DNA of 64,000 bases, taken from contig NZ_SMLB01000010.1 in assembly GCF_004349105.1 (NCBI RefSeq), positions 62,001 through 126,000 on the forward strand, in the 5' to 3' direction. The stretch is from Jiangella aurantiaca (GTDB lineage Bacteria > Actinomycetota > Actinomycetes > Jiangellales > Jiangellaceae). This document shows positions 35,523 to 43,684 of the stretch, in pieces. Each line of letters starts with the position of its first letter. Position 1 is the first letter of the stretch. The position numbers and the translations under genes are program-made. The notes under the pieces were generated by a model. That model searched no databases, was not told the origin of the DNA, and saw only the letters and a list, made by a program, of their open reading frames with translations.

Positions 35523-38066
35523 TCACTGGCAGGACTCGCACTGCAGCCGCTCCTGGGGATCGACGGGGCAGGCGACCGTCTCCTCACCGGTGTCGACCAC
35601 GTCGAGTTCGACGACGGCCACGGGAGCCGGCTCGGTCGCCGGTGCCGGAGCCGGGGCCGGCTTGACGCCCGCCCGGGCCGCGCCGAAGCCGCGCCGCGGG
35701 CCGCCGCTCGCCGAGGCCCCGGAGCCTGCCAGCGACTCGGCCTTGTTCACCCGGACGGTGCTCTGCTCGGCGGTGTGCCGCGGCTTGACGTGCAAGTAGT
35801 AGGTGGTCTTGACGCCCTTCGACCAGGCCGCCGAGTAGACGTCGACCATGTCGTCGATGTCGCGCGTCTCGAGGTACATGTTGCGACTGATCGCCTGGTC
35901 GATCCACTTCTGCGCCCGTGCCGCGACCTCGATGAACGCGTACGGCGAGAGCTGGAACGAGGTCTTGTAGATCGCCTTGAGGTCGGCCGGGACGGTGTCC
36001 AGCGCGGACACGTCGCCCTGCGCGCGCAGCAGGTCGTCGCGGACCTGCTCCCACAGCCTGCGCTCCTTGAGGTCGCTCACCAGGTTGCGGTTGACCTCGA
36101 GGAACTTGCCGGAGCTGGTAGCCCGGCTGAACAGCTGGGAGAACTGCGGGTCCAGGCCCGGCGTGGTGCCCGCGACCAGGCCGATGGACGCCGTCGGGGC
36201 GATGGCCATCAGGGTGGCGTTGCGCATGCCGCCCCGGACCTTGTCGCGCAGCACGTCCCAGTCCAGGCGGCTGGCCCGCGAGACGGTGATCGGCACGCCG
36301 CGGTCGCGCTCCGCGCGGTCGACGGTGTCGATCGGGACCAGGCCGCGGCTCCAGCCGGAGCCCTCGAAGTTGGGGTAGGCGCCGCGGTCGCGGGCGAGGT
36401 CGGCGCTCTGGTCGATGGCGTGGTAGCTGATGAACTCCATCAGCCGGTCGATGAGGTCGTAGGCCTGCTCGCTCTCGTACGACCAGCCCAGCCGCTCGAC
36501 CACGTCCGTGAAGCCCATGACGCCGAGGCCGACGGCGCGGTTGAGCTCGTTGGACCGCTCGGACGCCGGCACCGACGAGACGGTGATGTCGATGAGGTTG
36601 TCGAGCTGGCGGACCGCGAGCCGGACGCTCTCGCGCAGCCGGTCCCACTCGATCCGGCCATCGACCAGGTGCGCGGACAGGTTGATCGACGCGAGGTTGC
36701 AGACGGCGATGTTGTCGCGGTCCTGCGGCAGCGTGATCTCGGTGCACAGGTTGGACAGGTGGATGGTGCCGGTGTTGTCGTTCAGCGCCCGGTTGTTGAT
36801 GGTGTCCTTCCACGTCAGCCAGGGGTGTGACGTGGTCTGCAGGGCGACCAGGATGGCCCGGAACTGCTCCCGCGCCTTGATCCTGGTGAACGTCCGCAGC
36901 TCGCCGGCCTCGGCCGCGGCCACGTACTGCGCGTACCGCCGGCTGAACGCGGCGCCGTACAGCTCGGGCAGGTCGGGGACCTCGAGCGGGTCGAACAGGT
37001 ACCAGTCGTCGTCGTTCGCGACCCGGGTCATGAACTCGTCGGAGATCCAGACCGCGGTGTTGGCGGTGCGCACCCGGCGGTACGGGTCGCCGGCGTTCTG
37101 CTTGAGGTCGAGGAACTGCGGGAAGTCGAGGTGCCAGTTCTCGATGTAGAAGGCCAGGGCGCCGAACTTCTTGCCGCCGCGCGACACCGCCCGCAGCGTC
37201 GAGTCGATCGTGTGCATGAACGGGATCGGGCCGGTCGAGACGGTGTTGTTGCTGCGGATCGGCGAGCCCTCGGCGCGCAGCTTCGTCACCGACAGCCCGA
37301 TGCCGCCGGTCCCCTTGGTCAGCCACATGACATCGCGCACGCTCTTGGCGATGTGCTCGATGTCGTCCTGCATCTCCATGACGAAGCAGTTCGACAGCTG
37401 GGAGTACGCCGTTCCCGCGTTGACCAGGGTCGATCCGGCGGCCAGGTAGTCCAGTCTGGACATCTTGTCGTAGAACCCGATCGCCGCCGACGTCGGGTCG
37501 GCCTCGTTCAGCGACAGGCCCATCGAGACGCGCATCCAGAAGAACTGCGGCACCTCCAACCGGTGACCGTCGCGGTCGTTGATCATGTACCGGTTGCTCA
37601 TGGTGACCGCGCCGATGTACCGCAGCAGGTCGTCGCGCGACGGGTCCAGCGCCCGCGCCAGCCGGTCGAGGTCGAAGTGGGTCGCGAGCCGTTCGTCGAG
37701 AAGCCCGGCGGCCACGCCCTCCGCCACGTAGCCGGGGAACCTCTCGCGATGCAGCTCGGCCAGCTGGTCCGGGGTCTCGTAGTCACCCAGCACCCGCTTG
37801 TACACCGTCTTCAGTAGCACCCGCGCCGCGACGGTGTCGAACGCGGGATCGTCGCGGACGTTCTGCAGGGCCACCTGGATGACAGCCTCGTCGAGCTGCT
37901 GGCTGGTGATGCCGTCGAACAAGGTGATCTCGAGTTCGGACTGCAGCTGCGTGACCCGGGCGACCTGGTTGTCCAGGCCCACGCTGGCGGCCTCGATGGC
38001 CCGGGCGATCTTGTAGCCGTCGTAGGGCTCCACCGACCCGTCGCGCTTGACGACGTTGACGCTCAT
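35523..38066 (-). CDS. nrdA: Ribonucleotide reductase alpha subunit, class I
   Basis: This 847-residue catalytic subunit has an N-terminal ATP cone (VVKRDGSVEPYDGYKIARAI, residues 5-24 onward) for overall activity control. The active-site cysteines lie in QLSNCFVME, HLSNLCTEITLP and AVCNLASINL. The finger-loop region contains ATLMAIAPTASIGL, and the C-terminal redox pair is LQCESCQ. It reduces ribonucleoside diphosphates. A Pro/Ala/Gly-rich linker precedes the swinging tail. The ATG at 38066 follows GAGGAGAGAGC; a longer open frame upstream is only the riboswitch region. The gene heads the nrdAB operon. Confidence 0.95.
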   Translation of the reverse strand: MSVNVVKRDGSVEPYDGYKIARAIEAASVGLDNQVARVTQLQSELEITLFDGITSQQLDEAVIQVALQNVRDDPAFDTVAARVLLKTVYKRVLGDYETPDQLAELHRERFPGYVAEGVAAGLLDERLATHFDLDRLARALDPSRDDLLRYIGAVTMSNRYMINDRDGHRLEVPQFFWMRVSMGLSLNEADPTSAAIGFYDKMSRLDYLAAGSTLVNAGTAYSQLSNCFVMEMQDDIEHIAKSVRDVMWLTKGTGGIGLSVTKLRAEGSPIRSNNTVSTGPIPFMHTIDSTLRAVSRGGKKFGALAFYIENWHLDFPQFLDLKQNAGDPYRRVRTANTAVWISDEFMTRVANDDDWYLFDPLEVPDLPELYGAAFSRRYAQYVAAAEAGELRTFTRIKAREQFRAILVALQTTSHPWLTWKDTINNRALNDNTGTIHLSNLCTEITLPQDRDNIAVCNLASINLSAHLVDGRIEWDRLRESVRLAVRQLDNLIDITVSSVPASERSNELNRAVGLGVMGFTDVVERLGWSYESEQAYDLIDRLMEFISYHAIDQSADLARDRGAYPNFEGSGWSRGLVPIDTVDRAERDRGVPITVSRASRLDWDVLRDKVRGGMRNATLMAIAPTASIGLVAGTTPGLDPQFSQLFSRATSSGKFLEVNRNLVSDLKERRLWEQVRDDLLRAQGDVSALDTVPADLKAIYKTSFQLSPYAFIEVAARAQKWIDQAISRNMYLETRDIDDMVDVYSAAWSKGVKTTYYLHVKPRHTAEQSTVRVNKAESLAGSGASASGGPRRGFGAARAGVKPAPAPAPATEPAPVAVVELDVVDTGEETVACPVDPQERLQCESCQ

Positions 38067-38221
38067 GCTCTCTCCTCGCGAGCTCGGCTGGCTCGGCCCG
38101 CGGCACTGAGGTGGAGGCAAGGAGAGATGCGTCGCCGGCACCGCGCCGGTGGTACGCCCTGGTCGCGGCGGTGAGTACGTCGCCGTATCGTCCCCTGGCC
38201 CCTCCCTCGGGAGCCGCGGAC

Positions 38222-38246
38222 CACCGCACGCGTAGGGCGTGCGGTG
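38222..38246 (-). terminator. Hairpin just after the B12 aptamer, likely expression platform
   Basis: CACCGCACGC and GCGTGCGGTG form a perfect 10-bp stem with a 5-nt loop, two bases past the 3' end of the cobalamin aptamer in the direction of nrdA. There is no T-run. It could terminate transcription when B12 is bound. Confidence 0.5.
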
Positions 38247-38247
38247 C

Positions 38248-38452
38248 GCTGGCAGGTCTTCGGACTCACGGGCGCGGAAGGCCACCTGGCTGGTGGCGTT
38301 CCATCTACTGGCCGTCGCTTCCCAGGCCTTCTCGCGGAAGGCCCAGTGCTTCGTTGACGGCGGTCGTTCCCGTTCACCGCTGCGGGGCAGTCCCGGACTC
38401 ACACCGGGTTCCCTGTTGCCTCCACCGGTCTGGCTGACCGGTGGAACCAGCT
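38248..38452 (-). promoter_or_regulatory. Cobalamin (B12) riboswitch upstream of nrdAB
   Basis: On the minus strand the region reads, in order, GGTTCCACCGG, AACAGGGAACCCGGTG, the junction GGGACTGCCCCGCAGCGGTGA, later GCCAGTAGATGG, and finally GAGTCCGAAGACCTGCC at 38250-38270. These are the conserved segments of the AdoCbl aptamer (B12 box at the 3' end). In Streptomyces a B12 riboswitch represses the class I nrdABS operon when a B12-dependent class II reductase can serve, so the same logic is expected. The leader 38067-38221 between the platform hairpin and nrdA shows no gene. Confidence 0.93.
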
Positions 38453-38461
38453 GCATGAGCC

Positions 38462-38507
38462 ACACTATCTGGTAGTTACAAAGATGCAAGTCATCTACAT
38501 CTAGTGT
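38462..38507 (-). promoter_or_regulatory. nrdAB promoter with two NrdR-like boxes
   Basis: On the minus strand, TTGCAT (38484-38489), a 16-bp spacer and TAGTGT (38462-38467) make a plausible promoter whose start would fall just before the riboswitch. Two imperfect NrdR-box-like sites (ACACTATCTGGTAGTT at 38462-38477 and CATCTACATCTAGTGT at 38492-38507) are centred 30 bp apart, three helical turns, as NrdR pairs are. The matches to the consensus are partial. Confidence 0.5.
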
Positions 38508-38651
38508 CTCGCCAGTCGGTCGTCCACACCGGGACATATGCCCGCGCCGGCCTTGTCGCGATATCGCAGCGACCTGGCCGAAAGTCGCTGTCGCTCGTTG
38601 CCGGCGATCCGCCACAATGGGGCCCGTCAGTACTGATAGAGGGAGACACTC

Positions 38652-39617
38652 GTGACCCACGCTCCTGCGCGGCCGGCGATGATCTGGGCCGCGCTGATCG
38701 TCGTCTACGTGGTGTGGGGCTCGACGTATCTGGCCATCCGGGTGGTGGTCGAGGCCGACATCCCGCCGTTCCTCGGCATGGGGCTGCGCTTCCTGGTCGC
38801 CGGACTGCTCCTGCTCGGCTTCCTGCGGCTGCGGCACGGCCGCGAGCGGATCCGGGTGGGACGGCGGGAGCTGCGCGGCGCGGCGGTCATGGGGCTGCTG
38901 CTGCTGGTGCTCGGCAACGGAATGGTCGCGGTCGCGGAGCAGACGGTCCCCAGCGGCCTGGCCGCGCTGATCGTCGGCGCGATCTCACTGTGGTTCGTGC
39001 TCCTGCAGGTGGCCGGCGGAATCCGGCCGCCCGCGCTGACATGGGCCGGCGTCCTGATCGGCCTGGCCGGCGTCGCCGTCATCAGTCTGCCCCGCGGCGG
39101 CATCGAGGGCGTCGAGGCGTGGGGTGTGGGGATCCTGCTGCTCGCCACCATCTCGTGGGCGTTCGGGTCCTATTTCTCCCCGCGGCTGGGGCTGCCACGC
39201 AACGCGCTTGTGGCGTCGGCATACGAGATGCTGGCCGGCGGCGTGATGCTGCTGGTCATCTCCGCGGCGAGCGGGGAGCTCGGCCACGTCGACCCGGCGG
39301 CGGTGCCGGCCAGGGGCTGGCTGGCGCTGGCGTACCTCATCCTGCTGGGCTCGCTGCTGGGGTACACGGCGTACGGGTACCTGCTGGCGAACGCGCCTCT
39401 GTCGTTGATCGGGACCTACGCCTACGTGAACCCGGTGGTCGCGGTGATCCTCGGCTGGGCGATTCTCTCCGAGCCGGTGACCTCGATCATGATGATCGGT
39501 GGTGCGCTGGTCGTCGGCGGTGTCGTGCTGGTGGTCAACGGCGAACGCACGAGCGCGAAGAAGGAGCGCACCGAGGACTCCGCCGACCTCGCCCCGGACG
39601 AAGCCCTGGCCGGATGA
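38652..39617 (+). CDS. EamA/DMT family transporter
   Basis: This 321-residue membrane protein has ten predicted helices made of two EamA repeats. The first begins AALIVVYVVWGSTYLAIRV and the second ATISWAFGSYFSPRLGLP, with GTYAYVNPVVAVILGWAILSEP closing the second unit. It resembles YedA-type drug/metabolite exporters; the substrate is unknown. GTG at 38652 has GGGAGA eight bases upstream. The charged C-tail is probably cytoplasmic. It converges on the HTH-TPR regulator with a strong terminator between. Confidence 0.87.
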   Translation: MTHAPARPAMIWAALIVVYVVWGSTYLAIRVVVEADIPPFLGMGLRFLVAGLLLLGFLRLRHGRERIRVGRRELRGAAVMGLLLLVLGNGMVAVAEQTVPSGLAALIVGAISLWFVLLQVAGGIRPPALTWAGVLIGLAGVAVISLPRGGIEGVEAWGVGILLLATISWAFGSYFSPRLGLPRNALVASAYEMLAGGVMLLVISAASGELGHVDPAAVPARGWLALAYLILLGSLLGYTAYGYLLANAPLSLIGTYAYVNPVVAVILGWAILSEPVTSIMMIGGALVVGGVVLVVNGERTSAKKERTEDSADLAPDEALAG

Positions 39618-39676
39618 CTCCAAGACCATCACTCAGTCGCGCCGCGATGGGCGCGTGCGGCGGCCGACCCTGGACA

Positions 39677-39720
39677 TCGCGAAGGCGTGAGCGGCGACGT
39701 TGCCGCTCACGCCTTCGCGA
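39677..39720. terminator. Strong bidirectional terminator
   Basis: A perfect 19-bp inverted repeat, TCGCGAAGGCGTGAGCGGC at 39677-39695 with its complement at 39702-39720, has a 6-nt loop. It sits between the converging EamA and HTH-TPR genes. Confidence 0.8.
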
Positions 39721-39734
39721 CGTGCGCGAGTGCG

Positions 39735-41138
39735 TCAGGCGCCGGCCAGGGCCGAGCCGTTGGCGTTGATGCTGTCGCCGAGCATCTCGTCGACCAGGCC
39801 GACGCTGGCGCGCGGGACGACGCGGACCGAGCGGAGCGCGTTGTCGTACGCGTCGAGCGCCTCGTTGGTGCGGCCGAGGTCGCGGTAGAGGTCGGCCAGC
39901 TCGCGCCAGGCCGCCGCGGCGACCCGGGAGGCGCCCATGGACTCCAGCGCGGACGCGGCCAGCGCGGCCTCGCGGATGCTCTGGTCGAGGTCGCCCTGCG
40001 CTCGCAGGATGCGGGCCAGCGTGAGCCGGGCGTCGGCGCCACCGACGCGCGGCTGGTCGCCGACGTGGCGCAGAGCCTCCTGGACGGCGGCATGCGCGTC
40101 GTCGAGCCGGCCGAGCCGCAGCAGGGCCTGGGCCCGCTTGTTGTGGAAGCTCGCGATGTCGGTGGCGCTGCCGTGCTGGTTGATGGCGGCCTCGACGCCG
40201 TCGAGGATGTCCAGCGCCTCCTGCGCCCGGGGCTCGCTGCCCTGCAGCAGCAGCCAGGCATGCGCCAGCCTCAGCCGGGCGAGGTTGCGGAGGTCGTCGC
40301 CCTCGCCGAACATCGCCAGCGCGCGGTCGACCAGGTTCAGCGCCAGCGCCAGCTCGCCGCGGGACTCCGCGATGAGTGAGGCGTTCCAGTACGCCGCGCC
40401 GCGGGTGTGCGGCGTGCCGATGCGGTCGGCGGCGGCCACCAGCTCCCCCGCGAGCGCCTTGGACCGGACCATGTCGCCGCGGCCGGAGTAGGCGCCGAGC
40501 ACCGTGCAGCCGAGGCGGATGTACTCGTCGGTGCTCTCCAGGCCGAGGTCGAAGGCCGCACGACGGGCCTCCTCGCCGATCTGGATGGCCATGTCGAAGT
40601 CGCCGGCGCGGTCGTAGCACCGGGTCAGCGCGATGGCGACGTCGAGCCAGGACTGCACCGCGGGCGTCTGCCGCGCCTCGTCGGCCAGCTCGCTGAGGAT
40701 CTCGATGGCGCCCTCGAGGTCGCCCGTGCGCTCGCGCGCCAGCGCCCGGCCCAGCCGGGCAGCGCGGCTCTGCTCGTCGTTCAGACCAGGGTCCCCGACC
40801 AGCTCGGTGAACTGCTGGTACGCCTCTTCAGCCCGGCCCTCGCGCAGCGCCATCTCGGCGCGGCCCAGGGCGAGGCGAGCCTTGGTGCGGACGGACGCGT
40901 CGACGCCGTCGCGCAGATACTCGACGTCGATGCGCAGCCGCTCGGCGATGTGCGCGAGCGCCGAGGCGGCCGGCTGCCGGCGACCGCTCTCGACGAGCGA
41001 GACGTAGCTGGGGGACAGCATGCCCTCTGCGATCTCGGCCTGAGAGAGGCCGAGCTCCAACCGGCGGGATCGGATACGCTGCCCGACGGGCGTCGGAAGC
41101 GGCGCCTCGTCCACTGTTGCTGGCTGGTCTTCTGTCAT
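39735..41138 (-). CDS. XRE helix-turn-helix regulator with TPR domain (RRNPP-like architecture)
   Basis: This 467-residue protein has an XRE/Cro helix-turn-helix at residues 18-75 (GLSQAEIAEGMLSPSYVSLVESGRRQ) and then about 370 residues of TPR-like helical pairs (for example RLALGRAEMALREGRAEEAYQ and AWRELADLYRDLGRTNEALDAY). The same order is found in RRNPP receptors of Firmicutes (PlcR, NprR, Rgg), which bind re-imported peptides in the TPR groove. It is divergent from a tiny secreted-peptide gene only 67 bp away. A perfect palindrome covers its start codon and the mRNA may be leaderless. The fold is clear; peptide sensing is inferred from context. Confidence 0.85.
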   Translation of the reverse strand: MTEDQPATVDEAPLPTPVGQRIRSRRLELGLSQAEIAEGMLSPSYVSLVESGRRQPAASALAHIAERLRIDVEYLRDGVDASVRTKARLALGRAEMALREGRAEEAYQQFTELVGDPGLNDEQSRAARLGRALARERTGDLEGAIEILSELADEARQTPAVQSWLDVAIALTRCYDRAGDFDMAIQIGEEARRAAFDLGLESTDEYIRLGCTVLGAYSGRGDMVRSKALAGELVAAADRIGTPHTRGAAYWNASLIAESRGELALALNLVDRALAMFGEGDDLRNLARLRLAHAWLLLQGSEPRAQEALDILDGVEAAINQHGSATDIASFHNKRAQALLRLGRLDDAHAAVQEALRHVGDQPRVGGADARLTLARILRAQGDLDQSIREAALAASALESMGASRVAAAAWRELADLYRDLGRTNEALDAYDNALRSVRVVPRASVGLVDEMLGDSINANGSALAGA

Positions 41139-41143
41139 GACAG
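41132..41143. promoter_or_regulatory. Palindrome over the start codon of the HTH-TPR gene
   Basis: CTGTCATGACAG is a perfect 12-bp palindrome that includes the ATG. Together with TGTAGT eleven bases upstream of that ATG on the minus strand it suggests a leaderless, self-controlled transcript. Confidence 0.45.
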
Positions 41144-41145
41144 TA

Positions 41146-41179
41146 TTGGACTACAGTCAGTCACATTTTGCCAGTCCAA
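41146..41179. promoter_or_regulatory. Inverted repeat in the regulator/peptide intergenic region
   Basis: TTGGACT (41146-41152) and AGTCCAA (41173-41179) are perfect inverted half-sites with a 20-bp spacer containing CAGTCAGTCA. The right half also gives a TTGGAC -35-like hexamer on the minus strand, 18 bp from TGTAGT. The site is placed to control both divergent genes. Confidence 0.45.
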
Positions 41180-41205
41180 ATGCCGACTTTAGGAGTTCGA
41201 TCTAG

Positions 41206-41328
41206 ATGGGGCGTGCCAAGCGAGTTGTGATCGCGGTTGTCGCATCGTTCGCACTCATGTTCACGGTGAGCACACCCGCGGTTGCCGCTTTCGCGCCGAC
41301 TGCGAGCCCTGGAGATTTCTGCTGCTGA
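41206..41328 (+). CDS. Small secreted peptide gene next to HTH-TPR regulator (candidate signal precursor)
   Basis: This 40-codon frame starts at ATG 41206, with AGGAG ten bases upstream, and stops with TGA at 41326-41328. Its product has a basic start (MGRAKR), a hydrophobic core (VVIAVVASFALMFTV) and an AxA cleavage region (TPAVAA). The remaining mature peptide of about 13 residues is AFAPTASPGDFCC. It is too short for usual gene callers. A 15-bp terminator hairpin with a short T-rich tail lies 17 bp after the stop, and an operator-like inverted repeat lies before the start. I recognise no known family. A role as an exported signal for the divergent regulator is inference. Confidence 0.72.
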   Translation: MGRAKRVVIAVVASFALMFTVSTPAVAAFAPTASPGDFCC

Positions 41329-41345
41329 CGCAGTAGCCATAGACC

Positions 41346-41397
41346 GCACGGACGGCGTCCGGCGTCTCGCCCCCCGAACGCAGGACGCCGTCCGTGC
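41346..41397 (+). terminator. Terminator of the small peptide gene
   Basis: GCACGGACGGCGTCC (41346-41360) pairs perfectly with 41383-41397 across a 22-nt loop. TTGTT follows on the plus strand. It separates the peptide gene from the converging aminotransferase. Confidence 0.72.
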
Positions 41398-41438
41398 TTG
41401 TTCCCCAGCAACCGGGGATTCGTGCGCTGAGGCGGGCG

Positions 41439-42566
41439 TCAGCCTGCTCTCCATTCGCCGGCCAGTCGAATCAGCCTGTCGTTGGCCTCCGGCTCGGCGA
41501 TCGTGACCCTGCAGCCCTCGCCGGCGAAAGGCCGCACGACCAGCCCCGCGGTCTCGCAGAAGCCGGCGAAGTCGAGAGTCCGCTCGCCCAGCGCGAGCCA
41601 CACGAAGTTCGCCTCCGTGTGAGGAATCTCCCATCCCTGCGCCACCAGCGCGTCATATACTCGCGCCCGCTCGCCCACCAGGGCCTCGACCCGCTCGAGC
41701 AGCTCCGCCTCGCGGGCCAACGACTCGACAGCGGCCCTCTGGGCGACGCCGGAGACGCCGAAGGGCACCGCGGTCTTGCGCAGGGCGTCGGCCACTTCGT
41801 CGTGCGCGATCGCGAAGCCGACCCGCAGTCCGGCCAGGCCGTACGCCTTCGAGAACGTCCGCAGCACGCACACGTTGCGGTGCCGGCGGTAGAAGTCGAT
41901 GCCCTCAACGGCCTCCGGGTCGCGGACGAACTCGCGGTACGCCTCGTCGACGACCACCAGGACGTCCTCGGGCACCCGGCGCAGGAACGCGGCCAGTTCG
42001 TCGCGCCGCACGACCGCGCCGGTCGGGTTGTTCGGCGTGCACACGAACACCAGGCGGGTGCGGTCGGTGATCGCCTCGGCCATGGCGGGCAGGTCGTGCC
42101 GCGCGCCGGGCGCCAGCGGCACCTGAACCGCCGTCGCACCGGAGATGCCCACCACGATGGGGTAGGCCTCGAACGACCGCCACGCGTAGACCACCTCGTC
42201 GCCCTCGGCGGCGGTGGCCTGAACGATCTGCTGCAGCACGCCGACGCTGCCGGTGCCGGTGGCCACGTGCGCCGGCGGGACGTCGAAGCGGTCGGCCAGG
42301 GCCGCCACGAGGCCGGTGGCGAACATGTCCGGGTAACGGTTCATCGTCCCCGCGGTCGCCGTGACGGCCTCGAGCACGCCGGGCAGCGGCGGGTAGGGGT
42401 TCTCGTTCGAGGAGATCTTGAACGCCTGCTCCGCACCCGGCGCCGGCGCGGCCGGACGGCCCGGGCGGTAGGACGGCAGGCCGTCCAGGGCCTTGCGGAT
42501 GCGCACCGGGCCGCCTTCGGCCGCGGGCGTCCGATCACCACTCCGACTCTGCTCCGTCGCGCTCAT
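41439..42566 (-). CDS. Histidinol-phosphate / aromatic aminotransferase (Pat/HisC family)
   Basis: This 375-residue fold-type I PLP aminotransferase has [15 protein letters not shown] at the N-terminus, the PLP-phosphate region [13 protein letters not shown], the Asn and Asp of [12 protein letters not shown] and [11 protein letters not shown], and the Schiff-base Lys in [16 protein letters not shown]. Closest in style to actinobacterial Pat, it probably transaminates phenylpyruvate or histidinol phosphate. It stands alone rather than in a his operon, which favours Pat. The first 20 residues are a variable tail. Confidence 0.85.
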   Translation of the reverse strand: MSATEQSRSGDRTPAAEGGPVRIRKALDGLPSYRPGRPAAPAPGAEQAFKISSNENPYPPLPGVLEAVTATAGTMNRYPDMFATGLVAALADRFDVPPAHVATGTGSVGVLQQIVQATAAEGDEVVYAWRSFEAYPIVVGISGATAVQVPLAPGARHDLPAMAEAITDRTRLVFVCTPNNPTGAVVRRDELAAFLRRVPEDVLVVVDEAYREFVRDPEAVEGIDFYRRHRNVCVLRTFSKAYGLAGLRVGFAIAHDEVADALRKTAVPFGVSGVAQRAAVESLAREAELLERVEALVGERARVYDALVAQGWEIPHTEANFVWLALGERTLDFAGFCETAGLVVRPFAGEGCRVTIAEPEANDRLIRLAGEWRAG

Positions 42567-42664
42567 GTTCGCACCTTCTCCTCGGAGACTGACGTCAGGC
42601 CACGCGGCCGGCTACCACGCTAGCCGCTCCCGCGGAGGGCCCTCGATGTGTACGCTCGGCAGCC

Positions 42665-43039
42665 GTGACGTCCTTCATCGTTCGGCTGCTCGTCAACGGT
42701 TTCGCCCTGTGGGTGGCGACCCGGATCGTCGACGGCGTGACCATCAGCTCTGACAGCACGTCAAGCGAGATCCTGACCTTGCTTGTCGTCGCCCTGATCT
42801 TCGGTCTCGTCAACGCGTTCATCAAACCAGTGGTCCAGTTGTTGTCGCTGCCGCTGCTGATCTTGACGCTCGGCCTGTTCACCTTGATCGTCAACGCGCT
42901 GATGTTCTGGCTGACCTCGTGGATCGCCGACGGACTGGACGTGCCCTTCCACGTCGACTCGTTCTTCTGGGCGGCGGTGCTCGGCGCGCTGGTGGTCTCG
43001 TTCGTCAGCTGGGTTTTGAATCTGTTGTTGCCGAACTGA
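42665..43039 (+). CDS. Small membrane protein, phage holin family 4-like (DUF360)
   Basis: This 124-residue protein has four hydrophobic helices; ALIFGLVNAFIKPVVQLLSLPL is the hallmark segment of the PF04020 family. The Pfam name refers to holins, but chromosomal members are widespread single genes of unknown role, and no lysis or phage gene is nearby. The start is GTG at 42665 with a weak ribosome site. Confidence 0.85.
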   Translation: MTSFIVRLLVNGFALWVATRIVDGVTISSDSTSSEILTLLVVALIFGLVNAFIKPVVQLLSLPLLILTLGLFTLIVNALMFWLTSWIADGLDVPFHVDSFFWAAVLGALVVSFVSWVLNLLLPN

Positions 43040-43234
43040 CGAACGGCGTAGTGACGGTCGTCCATCCGTCGTCGCGGCGTGGGCCCAAAGGCCACCTTGA
43101 TCCGGCCTTCTTCCGCTGAGCCGATGTTTGACGTACCTTTGGCCTAGCATCCTCTGCACGACGGATAGGTGCCGTTTCCGGCGGCGCCACGGGGGTTCGT
43201 TGTGCCCTGAACTCAGTGTGGGCATGGTGAACAT

Positions 43235-43672
43235 ATGACGATCGGCTACGGCCCCGTCGGTTCGGTTCTGACCGAGCAACCTCCTTCGGGCCATCAGCGC
43301 GCCCGGCACCCGGAACGCGGCACGTCTCCGTCGCGGCCGGTACCTCTCGCGGTCACCACACCGCCCGGGTACCCGGAACCCGACACCAACCGGCACGCGC
43401 TGGTGGGCTCGATGGTCTACGAGGTCGTCTACGACGATCCGAACGGCAATCCGATGCTCGCCTTCGCCGACGGCCAGTGGTTCGACGTCACGTCCTTCGC
43501 GCCGCGCCCCGTGTCGGTCCGGCACGCGCTGCGCCGCGACCCTGCTTGGTCCGGTGCCGTCGTGCAGACCATCTGCCTGTGGATGCGCAGCAACCCCAAC
43601 CACGAGCGGTCCTTCGATCTGGCCACCGAGCTCGCGTTGGCCGTCGGGGAGCTCGCGCGCCAGCGCCGCTGA
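43235..43672 (+). CDS. Uncharacterised protein upstream of deglycation pair
   Basis: I do not recognise this 145-residue protein. The first 55 residues are Pro/Ser/Arg-rich and probably disordered. From about residue 56 a compact domain follows, with VGSMVYEVVYDDPNGNPMLAFADGQ, WFDVTSF and AVVQTICLWMRSNPNHERSFDLATELALAVGEL in outline. It has no signal peptide or membrane helix. It lies 12 bp before the LMW phosphatase gene, so co-transcription is likely and a shared role possible. Confidence 0.6.
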   Translation: MTIGYGPVGSVLTEQPPSGHQRARHPERGTSPSRPVPLAVTTPPGYPEPDTNRHALVGSMVYEVVYDDPNGNPMLAFADGQWFDVTSFAPRPVSVRHALRRDPAWSGAVVQTICLWMRSNPNHERSFDLATELALAVGELARQRR

Positions 43673-43684
43673 GGCGCGCGAGCC

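Noticed and set aside
38100-38837. N-terminal extension of nrdA through the leader
   Set aside because: The region is a B12 riboswitch and promoter. The ATG at 38066 has a strong ribosome site and begins the ATP cone normally.
42665-43039. Phage remnant suggested by the holin family name
   Set aside because: No lysin, tail, integrase or other phage gene is nearby. This family is a common chromosomal membrane protein.
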